This document shows, in pieces, positions 7,035 to 14,312 of a stretch of DNA of 14,346 nucleotides. This stretch comes from Bacillota bacterium. Lineage in GTDB: Bacteria; Bacillota; Clostridia; UBA1381. Position numbers and translations under genes: made by a program. The notes below the pieces were generated by a model that did no database searches, was not told the origin of the DNA, and saw only the letters and a program-made list of their open reading frames with translations. The stretch is taken from the NCBI GenBank assembly GCA_021203665.1, contig JAJQAT010000216.1:1-14346 (forward strand), read 5' to 3'. The stretch's first letter is position 1. The number at the start of each line of letters is the position of its first letter.

Positions 7035-7766
7035 ATGTCAGGACATTCAAAATGGAGTACGATTAAACGTAAAAAAGGCGCGAACGATGCGCAAAGAGCA
7101 AAAATATTCACAAAAATCGCTCGTGAAATAATTGTCGCGGTTAAGGCGGGCGGACCCGACCCGGACAACAATTCAAGCTTGAAGGACGCCATAGCAAAGG
7201 CGCGTTCAAACAATATGCCGAACGATAATATAAACAGAACAATAAAAAAAGCGGCGGGCGATACCGACGGCGATAATTACGAGAGCATCACCTACGAGGG
7301 CTACGGCCCCGCGGGAGTTGCCGTGATTGTGAACGCTCTTACGGACAACAGAAACAGAACAGCGGCGGATGTGCGCCACGCGTTTGATAAAAACGGCGGA
7401 AATATGGGACAAAACGGCTGTGTCAGCTTTATGTTCGACCAAAAGGGTATAATAATTATCGAAAACGACGATTTTGACGAGGAAGAGGTAACTATGGACG
7501 CGCTTGAAGCCGGCGCGGACGATGTCGAAATCGACGAGGAGTGCATAGAGGTAACGGCGGAGCCGGGCGGCATGGGTGCCGTGCGCGACGCGCTCGCGGA
7601 GAAATACACGATTTCCTCCGCGCAGGTAAGTATGGTTCCGCAGACCATGACTCAGCTGACCGATGAGGCTCAAATCAACGCCATGACAAAGCTTTTGGAT
7701 ATGCTCGAGGATAATGATGATGTTCAGGACGTGTATCACAACTGGGATATGCCTGACGAGGAATAA
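7035..7766 (+). CDS. yebC: YebC/PmpR family translation and regulatory factor
   Basis: 243 aa, the usual length of this family. It starts with the family hallmark MSGHSKWSTIKRKKG; AAGGAG (7021-7026) lies 8 bases upstream. The in-frame ATG at 7011 lies upstream of this site and is not the start. Recognised segments are the N-terminal helical domain (KIFTKIAREI, residues 25-34), YEGYGPAGVA, NRNRTAADVRHAF and GGNMG, typical of the three-domain TACO1/YebC fold. Family members act in the cytoplasm; some bind DNA as regulators and some help ribosomes through difficult (proline-rich) stretches. The sequence alone does not tell which role applies here. It has its own promoter; the next gene is 120 bases downstream with no clear terminator between. 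Confidence 0.96.
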   Translation: MSGHSKWSTIKRKKGANDAQRAKIFTKIAREIIVAVKAGGPDPDNNSSLKDAIAKARSNNMPNDNINRTIKKAAGDTDGDNYESITYEGYGPAGVAVIVNALTDNRNRTAADVRHAFDKNGGNMGQNGCVSFMFDQKGIIIIENDDFDEEEVTMDALEAGADDVEIDEECIEVTAEPGGMGAVRDALAEKYTISSAQVSMVPQTMTQLTDEAQINAMTKLLDMLEDNDDVQDVYHNWDMPDEE

Positions 7767-7886
7767 GTTTGAATAAAATCGCCCGGCTCACCATTTTTCA
7801 AGGCTTGGAATATAACATATGCCGTCGCCTTTCAAAACGGCAATCCGAACGATTTTCTTCTAAACTTAGTTTCGTGAAAGGGTTCA

Positions 7887-8201
7887 ATGGTTGAAAAAAT
7901 GAAAAATAAAATTCTCAATCTTTTAAGAAACACATGGGGTTTGCTGATTTTCGCGCTGCTTAGCGGCGCGGCGTATTACGTGATAATTCTGAAATTTATA
8001 CTTGCCAACACCGAGGTCGGCGGAGGACTTCTGGGATTTTTCTTCCTGCCGGCGATAGTGTGCGGCGCGGCGCTTGTGCTGGTTAAGGTGATAAAGCAGT
8101 GCTTCGAGGGCGGACGCGACGGAGCGGTGCTGACTCTGTTTTGGGTGCACGCGGTACTGATTTTAATGGGCATTGTGTTTTTAGCGTCCATGTTTGTGTA
8201 G
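7887..8201 (+). CDS. small three-helix membrane protein, unknown function
   Basis: 104 aa. A basic start (MVEKMKNKIL) is followed by three hydrophobic stretches: about 15-36 (WGLLIFALLSGAAYYVIIL), about 41-66 (GGGLLGFFFLPAIVC and following) and about 78-104 (VLTLFWVHAVLILMGIV and following). I do not recognise a family. GAAAGGG (7876-7882) is only 4 bases from the ATG at 7887, so the start could instead be the in-frame ATG at 7899, 16 bases away; neither spacing is ideal. It may be transcribed with yebC, and a terminator follows directly. The 7767-7886 gap holds no recognisable promoter. Confidence 0.72.
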   Translation: MVEKMKNKILNLLRNTWGLLIFALLSGAAYYVIILKFILANTEVGGGLLGFFFLPAIVCGAALVLVKVIKQCFEGGRDGAVLTLFWVHAVLILMGIVFLASMFV

Positions 8202-8216
8202 AATATTAAAAAATGC

Positions 8217-8246
8217 GGGCTGTTGGCATAAGTCAACAGCCCTTTT
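8217..8246. terminator. bidirectional terminator between convergent genes
   Basis: Stem GGGCTGTTG (8217-8225), an 8-base loop, CAACAGCCC (8234-8242), then TTTT. An A-run (8208-8213) lies just before the left arm, so the hairpin can also end - strand transcripts of spoIIID. Confidence 0.88.
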
Positions 8247-8257
8247 AATTAGGTAAA

Positions 8258-8515
8258 TCACCTTAATTTCTCCAATAAATATTTTTCTCTCGTCGCCATT
8301 CCGCCGCGGATATGGCGTTCCGCCTTGTTTTGCTCCAACACCGCCTGCGCCTCCCTGTACAGCGCGGGATTTATTTTCATCAATCTTTCATGCACGTCCT
8401 TGTGCACCGTGCTTTTGGAAATATTAAACATTTTTGCCGTTTTGCGTACAGTCGCGTTGTTCTCAATTATATACTGCGCCAGCTCGATTGACCGTTTTTC
8501 GATATAATCCTTCAT
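8258..8515 (-). CDS. spoIIID: sporulation transcriptional regulator SpoIIID
   Basis: 85 aa DNA-binding protein that tunes sigma-E and sigma-K genes in the mother cell during endospore formation. The start MKDYIEKR matches the family N-terminus (MHDYIKER in Bacillus subtilis); the frame stays open 24 codons upstream but that part is unlike SpoIIID. Residues 22-42 form the helix-turn-helix (TVRKTAKMFNISKSTVHKD), followed by the family motif HERLMKINP, a helix, and the basic RHIRGGMATREKY end used for minor-groove contact. It is a little shorter than the 93 aa Bacillus protein. A GGGAG lies too close to the ATG; AGAAAGG (8527-8533) is 11 bases away and may be the real ribosome site. It is a single-gene unit, convergent with the small membrane protein. 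Confidence 0.95.
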   Translation of the reverse strand: MKDYIEKRSIELAQYIIENNATVRKTAKMFNISKSTVHKDVHERLMKINPALYREAQAVLEQNKAERHIRGGMATREKYLLEKLR

Positions 8516-8540
8516 TCTCCCACCGACCTTTCTGTACAAC

Positions 8541-8570
8541 ATATATATGACGGAGCGGGCGCGTTTATGA
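8541..8570 (-). promoter_or_regulatory. possible sigma-E-type promoter of spoIIID
   Basis: Reading the - strand: TCATAAA (8564-8570), a 14-base spacer, then CATATATA (8542-8549). This resembles the mother-cell sigma-E pattern (ATA-containing -35, CATA-starting -10). It lies 26 bases before the spoIIID start, and sigma-E control is known for spoIIID in Bacillus. The match is partial. Confidence 0.4.
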
Positions 8571-8632
8571 AACGGAAATTTTATCATTTCGGCAAATTAA
8601 AGCCGCACCGCGCGATAAAAATTCAAAAATAC

Positions 8633-8661
8633 TTGTAAAATACCGCCGTCTGTGGTAAACT
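8633..8661 (+). promoter_or_regulatory. sigma-A-type promoter of the BspA-like gene
   Basis: TTGTAA (8633-8638), 17-base spacer, TAAACT (8656-8661) with an extended -10 TG at 8653-8654. The leader would be about 50 bases. Confidence 0.5.
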
Positions 8662-8665
8662 TTAC

Positions 8666-8692
8666 TTGCCGCGCAGTTTTTATTTGCGGCAA
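8666..8692 (+). other. 5' leader hairpin of the BspA-like gene
   Basis: TTGCCGC (8666-8672) pairs perfectly with GCGGCAA (8686-8692) across a 13-base loop. It would form at the very 5' end of the transcript, 12 bases before GGAGGT. It may stabilise the mRNA or shape translation; there is no T-run. Confidence 0.4.
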
Positions 8693-8717
8693 AATATATT
8701 TTACGGAGGTATTGAAA

Positions 8718-9944
8718 ATGAAAAAAAGGATTTTTGGACTTATTTTGGCGTTCGCTATGCTTGCCGCCCTCGCGCCGACAATATCGTTCGCAAGCACAGT
8801 CGCAAGCGGCGAATGCGGCGCGGACGGCGATAATCTGACATGGACACTCGACAGCGACGGCACGCTGACAATCAGCGGTGAGGGCGCTATGGAGGATTAT
8901 TTTATTTTCAGCTATTCGCCCTGGTATGACTATTGCGGCGAGATAACTCGGATAAGCATAGAGGACGGCGTTACAAGTATAGGCAATTACGCGTTTCTCT
9001 TTTGCGCGGCAACCGAGGTGGCTATGACTGACAGCATAGTAAGCATCGGTAATTCATCATTCAGAGATTGCTCCTCTCTTCCGAGTATAACAATTTCAAG
9101 CAATCTTACAAGTATTGGATCAGAGGCGTTTGCCGATTGCTATTCATTGGCGGAAATTATAATTCCGGCAAGCGTTGTAAGCATTGGCGACGGCGCGTTC
9201 TATGGATGTATGAGCTTGGAAATAACGGCGGATGAAAATAATGAATACTATTCGAGTGAGGACGGCGTTCTGTTTAATAAAGATAAAACGGAGCTTGTTC
9301 AATACGCAAAGGACAAAATTTCACCTGAATATGAAATTCCCTATGGCGTTACCTCTATATCGGCAGACGCATTCGCGCATTGCCTTTACCTAACAAGCGT
9401 AACAATACCGGACAGTGTGACATCTATAGGCAGCCTGTCATTTTATTATTGCTCAAGCCTGACAGATATAGAAATACCGTCAAGCGTCCGGACGATAGAT
9501 ACTTATGCGTTTCGTTACTGCACCGATTTGACAAGTATCACAATCCCCGTAGGTATTACAACTATCGGCGAATCGGCATTTGGGCGTTGTACAAGCCTAA
9601 CCGATGTATACTACGGCGGCAGTGAAGAGGACTGGGCGGGGATAAGCATAGGCTCGGACAATGATTATCTTACAGGTGCGACGATACATTACAGCTCCGT
9701 TCAGACAGAACAGCCCGACCAATCGTTTACGATAACGGACGGCGTGGTCACCAACACCGGCGCGGACGCGCAGGTGGCTACTGTCATAATTGCGAGCTAC
9801 GACGATAACGGCTTACTGCTGGACGTTGCAAGCGAAAGCGTCACATTCGACGCAAACGAAACCAAAAACTACGACTTAGCCGAAAACGAGCGCATTTTCA
9901 TCTGGAACAGCCTAAAGGGAATGTACCCGCTCACGGCGGAATAA
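8718..9944 (+). CDS. secreted BspA-type leucine-rich-repeat protein
   Basis: 408 aa. The start is set by GGAGGT (8705-8710), 7 bases before the ATG; a TTG six bases earlier is less likely. The signal peptide ends at SFA (residue 25). The mature protein opens with the block SGECGADGDNLTWTLDSDG common in Clostridia BspA proteins. Then come about eight LRR_5 repeats of the form TSIGxxAFxxCxSLTxIxIPxS, interrupted by the typical NNEYYSSEDGVLFNKDK insert and closed by GGSEEDWAGI and TIHYSS. Residues about 325-408 form a beta domain ending in IFIWNSLKGMYPL, often seen at the end of secreted clostridial proteins. Such LRR proteins usually mediate surface or host contacts. No SLH domain, sortase motif or TM anchor is seen, so it may be released. 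It is a monocistronic unit with its own promoter and terminator. Confidence 0.92.
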   Translation: MKKRIFGLILAFAMLAALAPTISFASTVASGECGADGDNLTWTLDSDGTLTISGEGAMEDYFIFSYSPWYDYCGEITRISIEDGVTSIGNYAFLFCAATEVAMTDSIVSIGNSSFRDCSSLPSITISSNLTSIGSEAFADCYSLAEIIIPASVVSIGDGAFYGCMSLEITADENNEYYSSEDGVLFNKDKTELVQYAKDKISPEYEIPYGVTSISADAFAHCLYLTSVTIPDSVTSIGSLSFYYCSSLTDIEIPSSVRTIDTYAFRYCTDLTSITIPVGITTIGESAFGRCTSLTDVYYGGSEEDWAGISIGSDNDYLTGATIHYSSVQTEQPDQSFTITDGVVTNTGADAQVATVIIASYDDNGLLLDVASESVTFDANETKNYDLAENERIFIWNSLKGMYPLTAE

Positions 9945-9950
9945 TAAACG

Positions 9951-9981
9951 GGATTGCCGCAATGCGCGGCAGTCCTTTTTT
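9951..9981 (+). terminator. rho-independent terminator of the BspA-like gene
   Basis: GGATTGCCGC (9951-9960), loop AATGC, GCGGCAGTCC (9966-9975) with one G-T pair, then TTTTTT. Confidence 0.93.
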
Positions 9982-10014
9982 ATCGCACGGACACGGTAAA
10001 AACGCCGCCGCCTC

Positions 10015-10043
10015 TTGATTTTTGATTAATATTATGGTATAGT
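10015..10043 (+). promoter_or_regulatory. sigma-A-type promoter of the nusB-xseA-ispA operon
   Basis: TTGATT (10015-10020), 17-base spacer, TATAGT (10038-10043) with an extended -10 TG at 10035-10036. It appears to serve all six genes that follow. Confidence 0.65.
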
Positions 10044-10090
10044 TGTAATATGGAAAATTATGCGTTAAAACAGGAAAGGAAACTGCTGTT

Positions 10091-10504
10091 ATGAGAAAAC
10101 AAACGAGGAGCGAGGCGCGCGACGCCGCGTTTACACAGATATTCCAAATGAGCTTGCACGAGGACGATATGGAGGTTATTATGGACGAGCTTTTAAAGGC
10201 GCGTCCGGAATGTGAAACAAATCTCGGATATATAAAGAATGTAATTGACGGCGTGGCGGAGCACGAGGAGGAAATCGAGGAAATTATATCAAAGCACCTA
10301 AAGCCCGGGTGGACGCTTTCGAGGATTTCAAAAGCGTCGCTCGCGATTATGAAATTGGCTGTATTTGAGATGAAATATGTGGACGATGTGCCGGCGAAGG
10401 TAGCGATAAACGAGGCGGTGGAGCTTGCAAAGCGTTACGGCGGCGATGACGACCCGAATTTTGTAAACGGACTTCTCGGCAGTGTGTATAAGGAAACAGT
10501 ATGA
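10091..10504 (+). CDS. nusB: transcription antitermination factor NusB
   Basis: 137 aa, normal for the family. NusB binds boxA RNA together with ribosomal protein S10 and keeps RNA polymerase from stopping early in rRNA operons. Visible hallmarks are RSEARDAAFTQIFQM at the N-terminus and, in the C-terminal half, AIMKLAVFEM, DDVPAKVAINEAVELAKRYG and FVNGLLG. AAAGGA (10075-10080) lies 10 bases before the ATG. It is the first gene of the operon, and its stop overlaps the next start in ATGA, so translation is probably coupled. Confidence 0.96.
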   Translation: MRKQTRSEARDAAFTQIFQMSLHEDDMEVIMDELLKARPECETNLGYIKNVIDGVAEHEEEIEEIISKHLKPGWTLSRISKASLAIMKLAVFEMKYVDDVPAKVAINEAVELAKRYGGDDDPNFVNGLLGSVYKETV

Positions 10505-11433
10505 GCGCGCTCGGATTTGACACAAGCAATTACACGGCCTCCGCCGCGTGGACTGACGGAAAAACCGACAAAAATATAAGGCAGCTGCTTTTCGTAAAGG
10601 ACGGAGAGCGCGGCATACGCCAGAGCGACGGCGTGTTTCAGCATATGAAGCTTATGCCGCGGCTGTTTCATAATTTATCGGAACAGGTTGACATAAAATC
10701 GGTAAAAGCTGTGGGAATAAGCACGCGTCCGAGAAGCATAGAAGGCTCTTATATGCCCGTGTTCCTTGCCGGAGAGGGCTACGGCAGGGTTATAGGCGAC
10801 GCGCTCGGCGTTCCGGTGTATGAATTTTCGCATCAGGACGGGCACGTTATGGCGGGAATTTATTCCGGAAACGCGTTCGAGCTTCTTGACGGTGATTTTA
10901 TTTCGGTGCATTTGTCCGGAGGGACGACCGAGATTTTGAAAAGCCGCTATCTGGGACGCAATTTCACGCATAAAATAATCGGAGGCACAAAGGATATAAG
11001 CGCCGGACAGTTTATAGACCGAGTGGGAGTAAAGCTCGGCTTATCCTTTCCGGCGGGAAAGGCTCTTGAGAAGCTTGCGCTTTCGGCGGACAGGGCGGAA
11101 AAGCTTCCGCTGTCGGTTGACGGCGCGTATATGAACTTTTCCGGCGTTGAAACAAAGGCGTCGCGAATGGCTGACGGCGCGGATAAAAACGCGCTCGCGC
11201 TCGCGGTGCTGGAAAACGTGAGAGATACGCTTATAAAGGCTATAAACTTTGCGGTAAAAGCTACAAATACGCATAGGATACTTGTTGTGGGCGGAGTCGC
11301 GTCAAACGGCATAATACGCGCCGGACTTTGCGGGGAGCTTGACGGAGAGGTATATTTTGCGGATAAGGAATATTCTACAGACAACGCGGTAGGCACGGCG
11401 TACCTCGCGTATCTGGCAAATAAGGAGGCTTAG
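10501..11433 (+). CDS. TsaD/Kae1 (peptidase M22) family paralogue, function unproven
   Basis: 310 aa, shorter than true TsaD (about 335-345). It has the ASKHA-type core: DTSNYTAS near the N-terminus in place of the usual ETSCDE, H111 and H115 in SHQDGHVMAG (the HxxxH metal site), SGGTTE at 139-144 where TsaD has SGGHT, GGVASNG at 264-270, and D294 in STDNA, the third metal ligand. The metal site is therefore kept, while the first histidine-bearing glycine loop is altered. True TsaD makes the t6A modification of tRNA; this copy looks like the clostridial paralogue that travels with nusB and xseA, and its substrate is unknown to me. The old name O-sialoglycoprotein endopeptidase should not be taken literally. 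It starts inside the nusB stop and ends 2 bases before xseA. Confidence 0.85.
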   Translation: MSALGFDTSNYTASAAWTDGKTDKNIRQLLFVKDGERGIRQSDGVFQHMKLMPRLFHNLSEQVDIKSVKAVGISTRPRSIEGSYMPVFLAGEGYGRVIGDALGVPVYEFSHQDGHVMAGIYSGNAFELLDGDFISVHLSGGTTEILKSRYLGRNFTHKIIGGTKDISAGQFIDRVGVKLGLSFPAGKALEKLALSADRAEKLPLSVDGAYMNFSGVETKASRMADGADKNALALAVLENVRDTLIKAINFAVKATNTHRILVVGGVASNGIIRAGLCGELDGEVYFADKEYSTDNAVGTAYLAYLANKEA

Positions 11434-11435
11434 TA

Positions 11436-12614
11436 TTGGAACCTAAAATTGCTACCGTTTCGCAGATAAACGGTTATGTAAAAAAAATTCTTGACCATAA
11501 TATAATATTGAACAATGTTTGGATAAAGGGAGAAATTTCAAATTTCAAGTGCCATTATTCGGGACATTTGTATATAACCCTAAAGGACGAGGGCGGAGTG
11601 CTGAAAGCGGTAATGTTCCGCTCAAGCGCGCAGTCGCTCGCGTTTGAGCCGCAGGACGGAATGAAGGTTCTCGCGCGGGGAAGAATAAGCGTGTATGAGG
11701 CGGGCGGCGCGTATCAGCTTTATATAGAGGAAATGACGCCGGACGGAGTAGGAGAGCTGTATATAGCGTATGAACAGATGAAGAAAAGACTTGAAGACGA
11801 GGGACTTTTCTCAGACGCGTATAAAAAGCCGATTCCGAAATTCCCGAAACGCGTAGGCGTTGTAACCGCGCCGACCGGCGCGGCGGTAAGGGATATTATA
11901 AACGTCATAACAAGACGCTATCCTACGGCTGAAATAGTTATATATCCCGCTCAGGTGCAGGGCGTGGGAGCGGCGCAGAGCGTTGTTAAGGCTATCGAAT
12001 ATTTTAACGCCACAAAAGAGGTTGACACTCTTATCGTGGGACGCGGCGGCGGAAGTATAGAGGACTTGTGGGCGTTCAATGAGGAAATTACCGCAAGGGC
12101 GATTTTCGCGTCGGAAATACCTATAATATCCGCCGTGGGTCATGAAACGGATTTTACCATAGCGGATTTTGTGGCGGATTTAAGAGCGCCCACGCCGTCG
12201 GCGGCGGCTGAAATAGCGGTGCCGTCAACGCTTGAATTGAAGCATAGAATCGATACGGATAAAAACCGTATTTTGCAGAATATTATAAAGCGTATCGAAA
12301 ACAGTAAATTGCTTTTAAGGCGGTTTAAAATGAAAACGCCCAAGGAAAGAATCGAGGATTACAGCCTCAAGCTGGACAGCCTTGTAAAATCAATGGACGG
12401 CAGCTTTAAAATGAAAGCAATGACGCTCAGAAGGCAGCTTGCGGAGCAGGCGGGCAAGCTTGACGCACTCAGTCCTCTTCAAACTCTTTCGAGAGGCTAC
12501 GCGATACCCACAACCGAGGACGGAACCGTTATACGCAGCGTCGGCGAGATGAAAAAGGGAATGGAATTTACGCTCAGATTAAAGGACGGAAATACGGATT
12601 GTGTTGTTAAGTAA
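11436..12614 (+). CDS. xseA: exodeoxyribonuclease VII large subunit
   Basis: 392 aa catalytic subunit that degrades single-stranded DNA together with several copies of XseB. The start is a TTG, decided by AAGGAGG (11422-11428) exactly 7 bases upstream; the protein then begins MEPKIATVSQINGYVK, as expected for XseA. The N-terminal OB fold (about 6-105) contains VWIKGEISNFK and SGHLYITLKD. The catalytic domain shows TAPTGAAVRDI (144-154), GRGGGSIEDLWAFNEE (202-217) and VGHETDFTIADFVADLRAP (234-252). The C-terminal part is a helical coiled-coil region and is somewhat short compared with Escherichia coli (456 aa), while the final segment LSRGYAI is present. The xseB start follows 34 bases after the stop. 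Confidence 0.96.
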   Translation: MEPKIATVSQINGYVKKILDHNIILNNVWIKGEISNFKCHYSGHLYITLKDEGGVLKAVMFRSSAQSLAFEPQDGMKVLARGRISVYEAGGAYQLYIEEMTPDGVGELYIAYEQMKKRLEDEGLFSDAYKKPIPKFPKRVGVVTAPTGAAVRDIINVITRRYPTAEIVIYPAQVQGVGAAQSVVKAIEYFNATKEVDTLIVGRGGGSIEDLWAFNEEITARAIFASEIPIISAVGHETDFTIADFVADLRAPTPSAAAEIAVPSTLELKHRIDTDKNRILQNIIKRIENSKLLLRRFKMKTPKERIEDYSLKLDSLVKSMDGSFKMKAMTLRRQLAEQAGKLDALSPLQTLSRGYAIPTTEDGTVIRSVGEMKKGMEFTLRLKDGNTDCVVK

Positions 12615-12648
12615 TAACAGATGAATTGCTTGAAAGGAGCTTATAAAT

Positions 12649-12876
12649 ATGGGAAAAACATTTGAACAGTCGATAACGGAGCTTGAGGAAATAGTAGCCA
12701 AGCTTGAGGGCGGTAAGGCGACGCTTGACGAGTCGCTGGAGCTTTTTGAAAAGGGAATAAAGCTGTCCAAGAGCTGTCAGAAAATGCTTGACGCGGCTGA
12801 AAAAAAGGTCTCGATACTTATGACCAACGATGACGGAGAAATAGTTAAAGAGGATTTCGTTAATAATGAAGATTAA
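12649..12876 (+). CDS. xseB: exodeoxyribonuclease VII small subunit
   Basis: 75 aa, full length for XseB. Hallmarks are FEQSITELEEIVAKLEGGK, TLDESLELFEKGIKLSK and CQKMLDAAEKKV, forming the helical hairpin that binds the large-subunit stalk. AAAGGAG (12633-12639) lies 9 bases before the ATG. Its last 11 bases overlap the start of ispA in another frame. Confidence 0.96.
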   Translation: MGKTFEQSITELEEIVAKLEGGKATLDESLELFEKGIKLSKSCQKMLDAAEKKVSILMTNDDGEIVKEDFVNNED

Positions 12877-13747
12877 AGAGCGTTTAAAGGAACAGATTGA
12901 GCTTATAGACGGGTATTTGGACAAATACCTTGCGGAAAAGGAAAATCCGCAGAATATCATATATAAGGCGATGCGCTACAGCGTGTTTGCGGGAGGAAAA
13001 AGACTTCGTCCCATACTTATGCTGAATACGTGCGAAATGCTCGGCGGCGATACGGACGAGGTAATGCCGTTCGCGTGCGCGATTGAGATGATACATACGT
13101 ATTCGCTTATTCACGACGATTTGCCCGCGATGGATAACGACGATTTGCGCCGAGGTATGCCCACAAGCCATATCAAGTTCGGCGAGGCAACGGCTATTCT
13201 TGCCGGTGACGCGCTTTTAAATCGTGCGTTTGAAATAGTTTCCGAATATGACGGCAATAATATAAAAAGAGCTATGACGGCGATAAATATTCTCGCGCGC
13301 TCCTCCGGAACAGAGGGTATGATAGGCGGTCAGGTGGTTGATATGGAGAGCGAGGGCAAGGATATTACTCTCGATGAGCTGCGTTATCTTCACCTAAATA
13401 AAACAGGCGCGATAATCCGCAGCGCGTGCGCCGTAGGCGCGCTTATGGGCGGCGCGGACAAAGAGGAAATGGACGCGATAGACGAATTTGCTAAAAATCT
13501 CGGAATCGCCTTTCAGATACAGGACGATATACTTGATGTGACTGGCAGCGAGGAGGAGCTCGGAAAGCCAATCGGCAGCGACAAAGAGGAGAATAAGAAT
13601 ACCTATGTGAAGCTCGCGGGACTTGAGGAATCCGTAAAAATGGCGGCGGAGTATTCCGAAAAAGCAAAGAAGCCGCTTGGAATATTCGGAGAAAAAGCGG
13701 ATTTTCTTACAGAGCTTACCGACTATTTAACAAACAGAAAATATTAA
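12866..13747 (+). CDS. ispA: farnesyl diphosphate synthase (polyprenyl synthetase family)
   Basis: 293 aa, cytoplasmic. It condenses isopentenyl diphosphate with dimethylallyl/geranyl diphosphate to C15 farnesyl diphosphate, the precursor of undecaprenyl phosphate and quinones. Visible signatures are GGKRLRP (43-49) for isopentenyl diphosphate binding, the first Asp motif D84-D85 to D90 in IHDDLPAMDNDD with RR at 95-96, GGQVVDM (154-160), KTGAII (179-184) and the second Asp motif in QIQDDILD (217-224). HTYSLIHDDLPAMD is the pattern of bacterial C15 synthases; a C20 product cannot be excluded. The start overlaps the xseB end by 11 bases, indicating coupled translation. The usual neighbour dxs is not seen in the window. 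Confidence 0.95.
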   Translation: MKIKERLKEQIELIDGYLDKYLAEKENPQNIIYKAMRYSVFAGGKRLRPILMLNTCEMLGGDTDEVMPFACAIEMIHTYSLIHDDLPAMDNDDLRRGMPTSHIKFGEATAILAGDALLNRAFEIVSEYDGNNIKRAMTAINILARSSGTEGMIGGQVVDMESEGKDITLDELRYLHLNKTGAIIRSACAVGALMGGADKEEMDAIDEFAKNLGIAFQIQDDILDVTGSEEELGKPIGSDKEENKNTYVKLAGLEESVKMAAEYSEKAKKPLGIFGEKADFLTELTDYLTNRKY

Positions 13748-13756
13748 GGAGCGGTT

Positions 13757-14200
13757 ATGACTTACTTAAATCAGTTGGCGAATAATTCTGTGCTGATAAC
13801 GGCTTTGCTTGGCTGGCTTGTGGCGCAGGTTTTGAAGATTGTACTTTCATGGGATAAAAAATTTGATTTTAAGCGAATAGTCGGCTCGGGAGGTATGCCC
13901 AGCTCGCACGCGGCGTTTGTTATGGCGCTTACGATGGCGGTGGGGTTTACCGACGGATTTGACAGCGTAGCGTTTGCAATATCGGCGGTTGTGGCGTTTG
14001 TTGTAATGTACGATGCGGCGGGAATAAGGCGCAGCGCGGGACAGCAGGCGGTTATACTGAATAAAATAGTGGAATCCGTATTACAGGCGGATTTTCCGCG
14101 GACGGAAAGAAAGCTCAAGGAGCTTTTGGGACATACGCCGATAGAGGTGTTCGGCGGAGCCGTTCTCGGAATTATTATAGCGATAATAAGACACACATAA
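13757..14200 (+). CDS. divergent PAP2 family membrane protein (DUF212, YuiD-like)
   Basis: 147 aa, the usual length for this family. Hydrophobic helices lie at about 10-30, 48-66, 69-90 and 130-145. Key residues are SGGMPSSH (44-51), resembling the acid phosphatase PSGH/SxxH signature; D86 in YDAAGIRRSAGQQA; and HTPIEVFGGAVLG (126-138). The family is related to lipid-phosphate phosphatases, so a role on polyprenyl phosphates next to ispA is attractive but unproven. AAGGAG (13746-13751) overlaps the ispA stop and is 5 bases from the ATG. It is the last gene of the operon, with a terminator 28 bases downstream. Confidence 0.93.
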   Translation: MTYLNQLANNSVLITALLGWLVAQVLKIVLSWDKKFDFKRIVGSGGMPSSHAAFVMALTMAVGFTDGFDSVAFAISAVVAFVVMYDAAGIRRSAGQQAVILNKIVESVLQADFPRTERKLKELLGHTPIEVFGGAVLGIIIAIIRHT

Positions 14201-14228
14201 ATAAATAGCCCGCACAAAGGCACGGGCG

Positions 14229-14254
14229 AAAAAAGCATCATCGATGCTTTTTTT
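14229..14254. terminator. terminator of the nusB-ispA operon, probably bidirectional
   Basis: AAAAAAGCATC (14229-14239), a 3-base loop and GATGCTTTTTTT (14243-14254). The A-run and T-run are symmetric, so it can act on both strands. A weaker GCCCG/CGGGC pair (14208-14227) lies just upstream. Confidence 0.88.
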
Positions 14255-14269
14255 CAATTTCTTTTAAAT

Positions 14270-14312
14270 AAAAAAACCAAAAGTTCCTCCTTGCGTCGAA
14301 ACTTTAGGTTTT
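14270..14312 (-). terminator. hairpin with T-run on the - strand, probably ending a gene outside the window
   Basis: Reading the - strand: AAAACCTAAAGTT (14312-14300), a 14-base loop, AACTTTTGGTTTT (14285-14273) with one T/T mismatch, then a run of Ts reaching 14270. The + strand reading has only TTTT after the stem. Short - strand frames run in from the right edge and stop near 14304-14311, but none is long enough to identify. Confidence 0.5.

Noticed and set aside
7824..7846. Inverted repeat GCCGT/ACGGC between yebC and the small membrane protein
   Set aside because: Five pairs with an 11-base loop and no T-run; not a convincing terminator.
9380..9625. 81-aa + strand frame inside the BspA-like gene
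   Set aside because: An alternative frame of the leucine-rich repeats with no start signal or recognisable domain.
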